64,000 bases of DNA from Luidia sarsii (lineage: Eukaryota > Echinodermata > Asteroidea > Paxillosida > Luidiidae): assembly GCA_949987565.1 (NCBI GenBank), contig OX465105.1, positions 17,845,159 to 17,909,158 on the forward strand, read 5' to 3'. This document shows, one piece after another, positions 1 to 9,400 of the stretch. The translations under genes and the position numbers were made by a program. The notes under the pieces are model-generated. The model made no database searches. It worked only from the letters and a program-made list of their open reading frames with translations, and had not been told where the DNA came from. Every line of letters starts with the position of its first letter. Positions within the stretch are counted from its first letter, which is position 1.

Positions 1-144
1 CTGCCGCCTTATCACATCACGAACCGCCGACCGACGCGAACCGGAGAACGAAAACCCACGGGAAGACGGGCGATTCGGCCACGGCGGATCTGCAACGAGA
101 GGGAGGCGTCGCACGCAGTGACGGGCACGCATTGACGGGCACGC

Positions 145-145
145 A

Positions 146-196
<51 letters not shown>
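145..196. repeat. (GGCT)n tetranucleotide microsatellite
   Basis: About thirteen uninterrupted copies of GGCT lie in the outermost part of the left arm. The corresponding position in the right arm (about 22480) lacks the array, so it expanded after the duplication or was lost there. Confidence 0.95.
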
Positions 197-1017
197 GACC
201 GCGGAGAAGCTCAGGCGCTTTAAAAGGCGGATGCACGAATGAACGGACACAGGTATCTGCGGGCTTCGACGACGTTCATGGACAGCGGTTTCACCGCCTC
301 CTTGCCTGCAATAGCGTTTGGGGTGTCTGTGACCTCTCCTACCCTCCCTGTTTCCCCGATGAAAGTCTTCGTGAAACCTCCCTCTAATTCACAACAAAGC
401 CGGCAAAGTGACGGCTTTTTATCTCAATGGCAAAACATCATACGTTTGACTGTCTCGTTGTGCACAGCTCTCCTTTTAACTGACTGATCGCATGCTATTG
501 TCTTGTCTTGTATAGAGACCGGAAATTTCATGAATTTGGTTAGAGAAACCTGTGGTTAGAGATTGCAGGGTATTTCTTCCAATCTACGTCAACACCCATA
601 TAAAGCACTCTTCCCTTCTTGCATCCGACTAATTGTATTAGAAAGAGATGAACTCGCATTTAAATTTAATTCCATAAGGAATTCCATTCCATTCCATTCC
701 AAGTAGTGTTAATCCACAATGTCCATGTCGTGTATCATTATTAAATTTCGTTGTTCGTCTCAGCTTACTTCGATTGTGTTCAGGTGTAAGTCAACACCTT
801 TATCACTCGCTCCTCTCTTCTTGCGTATGACTAATTGCTTCTTAAGAAGCACTTCAAGTTGCTTTTAATCTTAACGCTATTGAAAGTCGCTCGATCTATC
901 TTAAGTCACACGCGTGTCATTATTACATTCTTGGTCTTCGTCTCAGCATATTTTACCATTTCCGAAGGGAAAATAATAATTAGGGGTTATTTTATTCTTG
1001 CTGCTCAAGGTCTGGGT

Positions 1018-1434
1018 TTTGGATCGGTGTTGGGTTCGAGGGTCGGGGTCGGGGTTGGGGTTGGGGTTTGGGTTGGGGTTGGGGTTTGGGGTTTGGGGTT
1101 GGAGTTGGGGTTGGGGTTGGGGTTGGGGTTGGGGTTGGGGTTTGGGTTTGGGTTGGTGTTGGTGTTCGGGTTGGGGTTCGGGTTGGGGTTGGGGTTGGGG
1201 TTCGGGTTGGGGTTGGGGTTGGGGTTCGGGTTGGTGTTGGGGTTCGGGTTGGGGTTCGGGTTGGGTTTGGGGTTCGGGTTCGGGGTTTGGGTCGGGTCGG
1301 GGTCGGGGTCGGGTTTTGGGTTGGGGTTTGAGTCGGGGTTTGGGTCGGGGCTTGGGTCGGGGTTGGGGGTTGGGGTCGGGGTTCGGGTTCGGGTTCGGGT
1401 TCGGGTTCGGGTTGGGGTTCGGGGTTCGGGGTTT

Positions 1435-1480
<46 letters not shown>

Positions 1481-1825
1481 TTGGGTCGGGGTTTGGGTCG
1501 GGGTTTGGGTCGGGGTCGGGGTGGGGGTTGGGGTCGGGGTTGGGGTTGGGGGTTTGGGGTTTGGGGTTGGGGGTTGGGGTTGGGGGTTTGGGTCGGTGTT
1601 GTGGTTGGGGGTTGGGGTTGGGGTTGGGGTTGGGGATTTGGGGTTGGGGGTTTGGGGTTGGGGGTTGGGGGTTGGGGGTTGGGGGTTGGGGGTTGGGGGT
1701 TTGGGTCGATGTTGTGGTTGGGGTTGGGGGTGGGGTCGGAGTCGGGTTCGGGTTCGGGGTTTGGGTCGGGGTCGGGGTTGGGGTTGGTTGGGGTTGGGGT
1801 CGGGTCGGGTCGGGGAAGGGGTTAT
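1018..1825 (+). repeat. G-rich hexamer array (GGGGTT / GGGTTC variants)
   Basis: About 800 bases of degenerate hexamers on the + strand, mainly GGGGTT with GGGTTC, GGGTCG and GGGGGTTT variants. Runs of three to five G recur every two or three bases, so the + strand could form many G-quadruplexes. The unit resembles ciliate-type telomere repeats but not the animal TTAGGG repeat, and it is flanked by unique DNA on both sides. Long open frames across it come from low complexity and are not genes. A C-rich copy on the opposite strand lies at 20816-21650. Confidence 0.95.
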
Positions 1826-1831
1826 CTGTTG

Positions 1832-2425
1832 GCATTTCCCCCCGGTTTCTGTATTTGCATATTTGTTTTCGGGTTGAGTTCATGGCGACAAGGGTACGGC
1901 AAAGCATACTGCTACTTACATACTGCTACATGATTTACGTTACTATTAGGCGCATCTTTACACCAATAAATAATAAATATGGTGACTTCTAGCGGGAGGT
2001 AATTTCTGAGCGCCGGCACACGTATCGATGGCAACTCTTCGTTACATTTCCCAAATCTTTTAAAGAGGTATACTAGGGGACTTTCCCTTAATGGACGGAT
2101 TGGCCATTAATTGACTCGATCTTCCCATGGCTCGCCACTGCAACTTCGATCCCCATCGGACTGTTATAAGTGATTTGGCATGGTGGGTTGCCGCTATAGA
2201 TGTACGTGGGGACCATAGGCCTATACACAGATAATGGACCTACACTCTGCAATAGTGGTAAACGGGTTGGCATTACCTCTGTCTTTATAGAAATGTCTCA
2301 CAGTTCCCTCTGCTGGACCCCGCTGGTGAAACAAAGTGCGACCTCATGGCTCCGACATGGAGACATGAGGCATAGACTTTCGCGTGTGCTAAAAACAAAT
2401 CATGAATTTGGAAGGAGTATAATAT
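1832..2425. other. Unique segment present only in the left arm
   Basis: About 600 bases between the G-rich array and the next matching block have no counterpart in the right arm, where the array is followed directly by the 2425-2660 equivalent. No coding exon or repeat signature is visible. It is either an insertion here or a deletion from the right arm. Confidence 0.5.
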
Positions 2426-2664
2426 AATCACAACCTCATGACTGCTTGAGCCTGGCGTCCACTGTTGATTAGCCGCCGTGTACTTGCCTCCCCATTCCCT
2501 CAATCCTCCCCTCAATATCTTTAAGGCTATGCGGTGTTATTGCAACAGGTTTCCCAATAAACGCATCTCGACATTTGGGCTCACTGGCAAGGCCAGTCTG
2601 CCTACTCGGCGAACGAACAACACACGGTGCTCTCATTTTCAGCACCGACGTACGTAGGTGCAAG

Positions 2665-4795
2665 CGTATCTCCCTGTCTCCCTGGCTCCCTGCCTCCATG
2701 TCTCCCTGCCTCCCTGCTTCCCTGCCTCCCTGTCTCCCTGCCTCCATGTCTCCCTGCCTCCCTGCCTCCCTGTCTCCCTGCCTCATCGCCTCCCTGCCTC
2801 CCTGTCTCCCTGTCTCCCTGCCTCCCTGTCTCCCTGCCTCCCTGTCTCCCTGCCTCCCTGCCTCCCTGCCTCTCTGTCTCCCTGCCTCCCTGTCTCCCTG
2901 TCTCTCTGTCTCCCTGTCTCCCTGCCTCATCGCCTCCCTGCCTCACTGCCTCCCTGTCTCCCTGCCTCCCTGTCTCCCTGCCTCCCTGCCTCCCTGCCTC
3001 CCTGCCTCCCTGCCTCTCTGCCTCTCTGCCTCCCTGTCTCCCTGCCTCTCTGCCTCTCTGCCCCCTGTCTCCCTGCCTCCCTGTCTCCCTGTCTCCCTGC
3101 CTCCCTGCCTCCCTGTCTCCCTGCCTCCCTGTCTCCCTGCCTCTCTGTCTCCCTGCCTCTCTGTCTCCCTGCCTCCCTGTCTCATCGCCTCCCTGCCTCA
3201 CTGCCTCCCTGTCTCCCTGCCTCCCTGTCTCCCTGCCTCTCTGCCTCCCTGTCTCCCAGTCTCCCTGCCTCCCTGTCTCCCTGCCTCCATGCCTCCCTGC
3301 CTCCCTGCCTCCCTGTCTCCCTGCCTCATCGCCTCCCTGCCTCCCTGCCTCTCTGCCTCCCTGTCTCCCTGTCTCCCTGCCTCCCTGTCTCCCTGCCTCC
3401 CTGCCTCCGCCCTGCCTCCCTGTCTCCCTGCCTCTCTGCCTCCCTGTCTCCCTGCCTCCCTGCCTCCCTGTCTCCCTGCCTCCCTGTCTCCCTGCCTCCC
3501 TGCCTCCCTGTCTCCCTGCCTCCCTGTCTCACTGCCTCCCTGTCTCCCTGTCTCCCTGTCTCCCTGCCTCCCTGCCTCACTGCCTCTCTGTCTCCCTGCC
3601 TCCCTGTCTCACTGTCTCCCTGCCTCCCTGCCTCCCTGTCTCCCTGCCTCCCTGTCTCCCTGTCTCCCTGCCTCCCTGCCTCCCTGCCTCCCTGCCTCCA
3701 TGCCTCCCTGCCTCCCTGTCTCCCTGCCTCCCTGTCTCCCTGCCTCCCTGCCTCCCTGTCTCCCTGTCTCCCTGTCTCCCTGTCTCCCTGCCTCTCTGTC
3801 TCCCTGCCTCCCTGTCTCACTGCCTCCCTGTCTCCCTGTCTCCCTGTCTCCCTGCCTCCCTGCCTCACTGCCTCTCTGTCTCCCTGCCTCCCTGTCTCCC
3901 TGTCTCTCTGTCTCCCTGCCTCCCTGTCTCCCTGTCTCTCTGTCTCCCTGCCTCCCTGCCTCCCTGCCTCCCTGCCTCCCTGTCTCACTGCCTCCCTGTC
4001 TCCCTGTCTCCCTGTCTCCCTGCCTCCCTGCCTCACTGCCTCTCTGTCTCCCTGCCTCCCTGTCTCCCTGCCTCCCTGTCTCCCTGCCTCCATGCCTCAC
4101 TGCCTCTCTGTCTCCCTGCCTCCCTGTCTCCCTGCCTCCCTGCCTCCCTGCCTCCCTGTCTCACTGCCTCCCTGTCTCCCTGTCTCCCTGCCTCCCTGCC
4201 TCACTGCCTCTCTGTCTCCCTGCCTCCCTGTCTCCCTGCCTCCCTGTCTCCCTGTCTCCCTGCCTCCCTGTCTCCCTGCCTCCCTGCCTCCCTGCCTCCC
4301 TGTCTCACTGCCTCCCTGTCTCCCTGCCTCCCTGTCTCCCTGCCTCCCTGTCTCCCTGCCTCCCTGTCTCCCTGCCTCCCTGCCTCCCTGCCTCCCTGTC
4401 TCACTGCCTCCCTGTCTCCCTGCCTCCCTGTCTCCCTGCCTCCCTGTCTCACTGCCTCCCTGTCTCCCTGCCTCCCTGTCTCACTGCCTCCCTGTCTCCC
4501 TGCCTCCCTGTCTCCCTGCCTCCCTGCCTCCCTGCCTCCCTGTCTCACTGCCTCCCTGTCTCCCTGTCTCCCTGTCTCCCTGCCTCCCTGCCTCACTGCC
4601 TCTCTGTCTCCCTGCCTCCCTGTCTCCCTGCCTCCCTGTCTCCCTGTCTCCCTGCCTCTCTGTCTCCCTGCCTCCCTGCCTCCCTGCCTCCCTGTCTCAC
4701 TGCCTCCCTGTCTCCCTGTCTCCCTGTCTCCCTGCCTCCCTGCCTCCCTGCCTCCCTGCCTCCCTGTCTCCCTGCCTCCACGCCCGCCCGCCCGC
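2665..4795. repeat. 2.1 kb octamer satellite (CTCCCTGC / CTCCCTGT)
   Basis: An almost uninterrupted array of 8-base units, CTCCCTGC alternating with CTCCCTGT, with scattered variants (CTCACTGC, CTCTCTGC, CTCATCGC). All three forward frames stay open for over 700 codons because 24 bases (three units) contain no stop in any frame. That explains the large predicted proteins, which should not be annotated. The right-arm copy (20105-20400, purine-rich on +) is only about 300 bases, so the array expanded or collapsed after the arms formed. Confidence 0.97.
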
Positions 4796-4834
4796 CCCCC
4801 TCCCTCGATCCCTTACCCACCCTCCCTCCCTCGC

Positions 4835-5400
4835 TTATTGACAATGCCAAAACACCTGATTAATAGATGAAGTTGGAGATTTCTGGCAAAATTCCCTCAT
4901 AATTTCCGGCACCCTCTGCTAAGGCAGATCGAGGTAGTACGTTGGTTCATCAACTTTGGGGGAGGGGTCGGGCATATCCGTGCCTCATTACTGACAAGGT
5001 CGCATTCCCTCAAACTCAATTAGCGTACTCAAAGATTCATTACTAAGTGCGCATTACTAATGAGCAACAAAAAGATAAACGTTCCTATATTATACTCTAC
5101 CCCTTAGGTGCATTGAGCTGCATGCGAACAAAAGAGGACACTGCTATTAAGCGCTGCCCATGGACCTTTTCCAAAATCCGGCTTAGGCTTCGGCTGTGGC
5201 TTCGTCTCTGTTATCCAAAAGCTGAAAACGCAGGTTGAAGGTTTTTTTTGCTGAAGTTGAAAGTTTTGGAATCTTCTTCTAAACGCAGTGCAACTTAAAG
5301 ATAAAAAAAAAACGAAGCAAAAGGCCTCCCATTTCCATGCCTTGTACTTTAGGATGGATGGAACAAATGGAGACAAAGCCGGAGCCTGAGCCTAAGCCGG
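4835..5400. repeat. Inner part of left arm, with a GGCTTAGGC-type short element
   Basis: This unique-looking DNA matches 19210-20045 in reverse complement. Its inner half (about 5150-5400) carries reiterated GGCTTAGGCTTCGGC-like motifs at both ends, the termini of a short inverted-repeat element also found at 24812, 33110 and 39128. Homology to the right arm ends near 5400. Confidence 0.7.
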
Positions 5401-6224
5401 GGTTGGGGCAACAACCTACTCTGCAGTCTCGGGTTGTACGTTATATTTATATCTGGACCTTTTTGGTATAGGTGCGGTGGGGCCATATGCTGTCGTTCAC
5501 ATTAATCTACAGTGTATAAGTATGCATGTACGTGTATACACCAGGGTAAAGACCTGAGTAAAGTTATACAGTACAGTGAAAATTGAGAATGGAATAGGTC
5601 TCCACAGGGAAATTGTAAAGGTGTATAGGTCTCCACAAGGTTTTCACGAAACTGATATTTGGAAATAAGTTAACCCATGGAGGAATTCCTCCATGGTTAA
5701 CCCCACAACGGGAAATTTATAATGGGTAAGAATCCATCGCATATTGAAGTGTTAGATTTAAGGGACATGCGGTCCAAACTTCTATCCAGGAAAGTGAATG
5801 TGGTTGAAATGGGAGCATTTTTAAAACGTCGTTTCTCACTCGGTTGTACTCTCCCTCGCCCTCTCCTATGGTGTTTACCCCATGTTCGCGATGACTGATT
5901 TATATGAGGCCGGCGGATAAACCTTGGACAATGAAGCCAGTCAAGCGAGCCGTGGCTACATGCACTGTCTGAGGGCCCCGTCTGGGAACTAAATCCGGGC
6001 ATACAGATACGGATGTTGTTCGCACGATCGACCCGCGGGGGGCGGGTGGCATCAGTGGGTCCCATTCCCAAACCCCGAACCCCCTCTCCGTCCATATTCA
6101 GCCCATTACACTCGGCGCCACCGTAGAGGATACACCCACCCTTTCCCTGTGCACAAACCGTGGATACTCCGCGCGACGAATAGACTGCAGTGCGCTGACC
6201 GCGGTGGCACACGGTATCAACAAA
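5401..6224. other. Upstream region of gene A
   Basis: No exon is recognised here. The region starts where arm homology stops, so it is unique loop DNA, and it should hold gene A's promoter. A 180-codon frame on the minus strand (5697-6239) has no recognisable domain and overlaps the start of gene A, so it was not accepted. No convincing TATA box is seen near 6225. Confidence 0.4.
5675..5696. repeat. Perfect 22-bp palindrome
   Basis: CCATGGAGGAATTCCTCCATGG is self-complementary over its full length, and the pairing nearly extends through flanking TTAAC/GTTAA. It sits about 530 bases upstream of gene A's start codon. It could be a transposon scar or a protein-binding palindrome. Confidence 0.7.
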
Positions 6225-6415
6225 ATGTATGCCGCCCATCGTCGCGGCTGGCCCGTGGGCCTGGTCCTCCTGGCCGCTGCCTGCCTGCCGTGTAATTGGC
6301 AGCCGGCGGTCGTAGCGCAGGACAGCGTCGACATGCCGAGGGAACTACGACGCGACTCATTCCTACAGCTGATGGTCGAGCATTTCTGCGTCAACCTCAT
6401 CAGTTTTCCCGAGTA
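6225..6415 (+). CDS. Gene A exon 1: signal peptide
   Basis: The ATG at 6225 (context AACAAAATGT) begins a peptide with a basic start and a hydrophobic GLVLLAAACL core, with a likely cleavage after AVVA. The exon ends in phase 2 at a GTGAGT donor (6416). The segment ending in HFC aligns with the end of exon 1 of gene C (THFC). Confidence 0.8.
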
Positions 6416-9400
6416 GTGAGTGCAGCCATGTAAACAGACTGTGAAATGTTTCAACGAGTTTTTCTTCTTCTTTTTCTTATACCTGAAGATCTGCAGTTTT
6501 CACACACCAGTATAGGCCTACTCAACTTTGGAGTCACTTTTTCCGTAAATATTTTGGATAACACTATACAATAACAGTATGAAATTAGGATATAAACGAG
6601 CTTAATTAGGCCTCAATTCACCCATACACGTTATCTATCTGTCCCTAGAAGTAGAACGGAGAGGTATCAGAACAGCTTCTTCCCTCGATCTGCCTCTACC
6701 CGAATTCCCTTCCTGGTTCTTGTTTTCCCCCTGCCTACGATCTTGCCCTTTTTAAAAGGAATGTTAATTCCTATCTCCGGTTTTCCTGAGTCCCTCTCTA
6801 TCTCCTTCTTTCTCTAGCCCTTATAACCTCCGAAGTGGCTTTTCAGCCTTGTTCTGGGCGATTTTGCATAAAAAGTATATAAGTGGCATATGGAGCCTCT
6901 GAAAATCGAGTGCTGGAGGCATAACTAAAAACACACACAAAAAAAGCACCGGGTCTGGTAAGAGTCGTACTGATGTAATGAGACAACTTATGATACCATG
7001 ATGTCATCGCATAATTTCCACACAGTGTGCGTTAGATTTGGAACAGTACCGGGGTAGCGCGTTGATAATGATACATCTCTAACCATACACGGTGTCTTTG
7101 AGAAGAAATATCCTCTCTTAAACACGTCTTGTCTGTGGTGGGGAACGGTTGGGTTCCACCGCATTACTCGATTTGCAAAATTAATGGGTGTATGTGAAGT
7201 TAATAGTACGACACTTTATTTCTCGGATCTGTACACACTTTTGGTAAACGGCTCTTCAGGAAACCGTGTGAGGCATCTGCGGACAAAGAGAGACCAGGTC
7301 GATTATGGCGGCAGTTAATCGCCTATGAGGAAGTATAGGAACATAATAAATAACCACTGTGTTTGCCCGCTGTCAAGCGCTTACCGCATAGTCAGACGGC
7401 TACGTCATGCCGTTTGTGTGCACGGAAAAAAGAGAGTACTTTCAATATATTCGTTTGAATGCGATTATTTCATTGTCCCCGATGTAGAGATGGTTTACTC
7501 ACTGCACCTCAGCCATTGGTGTTACCTTGGTAAAGTATAGTGTTGGTTGTCCATCTTCATTTCACAGCTGTCTTCGCTTCGAGTCATCATTTATCGGTCC
7601 AACGCCAACCCTTTGTGAAGAACTATGTTACGTGTATCGGACCCGCGACCCTCTTCAATGCTATACACGCATTCTAGTCACACTCACAGGTAGGTCTCTG
7701 AGAGGATCGGCACGAATGTGTCAACGTGGAACAATATCCATTCGACGAGGCCATTTAAATTCAGGGCGACTCCGACCAGTGCACACAAGCCAGAAGCCCA
7801 AATGGTACAACCACGTTCGCACGCTGGTTAACAATATTCTTTCGTTCATTCATCATCATTTCCCCCTTCTAAGATGGCGGCGTGCAGTCAAATGTAAGAG
7901 GTCAATACGTACGTTGGTATAAGGTCAGCTCCTCAGAAATGCGAAATAATCTGATATTATTCTGACCTCGAGAACGGTCCTACTAGGATCGCAACTTTTG
8001 GGGAAAGTCTTTTATTTTGTGGGAGATTTGCATTTGGGTCATTTGAAGGCAGTTTGTAAAGTATGTTTATATTCATTTTTTTTCTTTCAAATTTCACTGC
8101 TGGTCAGAATGGCCCGAGGTATTCCAATCTAAAAGAGGTTGCGTGTGCATGTGATGACATTTTGATCAAAGCGGGAGACCTTTCTCAAAAGCAGACAAGG
8201 AAATAATGATTGGTCTAGACCCGCCTCGCGTCTTCATGTCAACTAGGGGTCATTGCAGCTGACATCCAATCGATCCCCACTCTTCAGGTGAGCAGTGCTT
8301 GGAAGACGGCCAGGGCTATCTCTGCGGATATGCCGATGCCAGAGTCTGCAAATACAAGGACGGCAGAGGATCCTGCATCTACCGAGAGGACGAGCCACTC
8401 TGCATCTGCAAGATACAAGGCGTGTTGTCCGATGAACCCCGAAAGAGGTGAGCTATGGGTCAGCAAGGGGTCAGCTAGGGTCACTCGAGGTCAACTAGGG
8501 TCACCCAGGGCCAGCTGGGGTCCCCTAGGGTCAGCCAGTGCCAGCTAGAGACATCCAGGTCAGAAGTGGTCACCCGAGGTCAGCTATGGTCCCCAGTGTC
8601 AGCTAGGGTCAGCTACATGTAAGGATATCTATGTCCAGCAGTGGTCAACCAGGGTCAGCTAGGGTCAGCTAAGGACATCCGTGTCATGACAAGCAGTGGT
8701 CACCCAGGGTCAGCTAGGGTCAGCTAAGGACATCCGTGTCATGACAAGCAGTGGTCACCCAGGGTCAGCTAGGGTCAGCTACATGTAAGGATATCTATGT
8801 CCAGCAGTGGTCAACAAGGGTCAGCTAGGGTCAGCTAAGGACATCCGTGTCATGACAAGCAGTGGTCACCCAGGGTCAGCTAGGGTCAGCTAAGGACATC
8901 CGTGTCATGACAAGCAGTGGTCACCCAGGGTCAGCTAGGGTCAGCTAAGGACATCCGTGTCATGACAAGCAGTGGTCACCCAGGGTCAGCTAGGGTCAGC
9001 TAAGGACATCCGTGTCATGACAAGCAGTGGTCACCCAGGGTCAGCTAGGGTCAGCTAAGGACATCCGTGTCATGACAAGCAGTGGTCACCCAGGGGTCAG
9101 CTAGGGTCACTCGGGGTCACCCAGGATCGTTGGGGTCAGCTAGGGTCAATTAACTAGGGTCAGCTAGGATAATTTTGAGTCACGCAGGGCTAGGTGATAC
9201 AGAGCGAAGGCGTGGGCCAACCCTCGTTTGTTAGAGCCAGTGATTGGAGACGATAATATCGGGCAGAGTGCTCGGCGAAAGACCGCTTAAATCTGGCTTG
9301 TCTGGTTATTAACTGCCCTCGGGGACACTTTTATCACCAGCTGTTTTGAACCGGGCGACGGTGGCTCAGGCACCACGCTGCCCACGGACGAGTGTCCTGC

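Larger units (their letters stand above)
100..5400 (+). repeat. Left arm of a giant inverted duplication
   Basis: This segment is matched in reverse complement by about 19210-22515. Matching blocks in order: about 100-345 with 22340-22515, 345-760 with 21940-22325, 770-1020 with 21650-21905, the G-rich array 1018-1825 with the C-rich array 20816-21650, 2425-2660 with 20575-20795, the satellite 2665-4795 with 20105-20400, 4835-5045 with 19850-20045, and 5050-5400 with 19210-19590. The arm is longer than its partner because the satellite is about seven times longer and because 1832-2425 has no counterpart. The outer edge may lie beyond the start of the window. Matching was by eye, so boundaries are good to about 20-50 bases. 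Confidence 0.85.

Noticed and set aside
1018..1825. Interstitial telomere
   Set aside because: The unit is GGGGTT/GGGTTC and not TTAGGG, and unique DNA continues on both sides.
835..1992. 385-codon Gly/Val/Leu-rich frame and its minus-strand partner
   Set aside because: Translation of GGGGTT-type hexamers. The same happens on the opposite strand at 20806-21799.
2575..4870. Three overlapping forward frames of 727-762 codons and several minus-strand frames
   Set aside because: They read an 8-base satellite with no stop in any frame. All frames being open at once is a low-complexity effect, not coding.
5697..6239. 180-codon minus-strand frame upstream of gene A
   Set aside because: No domain, signal peptide or splice context, and it overlaps gene A's first exon on the other strand.
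8640..9110. CRISPR-like regular repeat
   Set aside because: The units are contiguous with no unique spacers, and the setting is a spliced animal gene. It is an intronic minisatellite.
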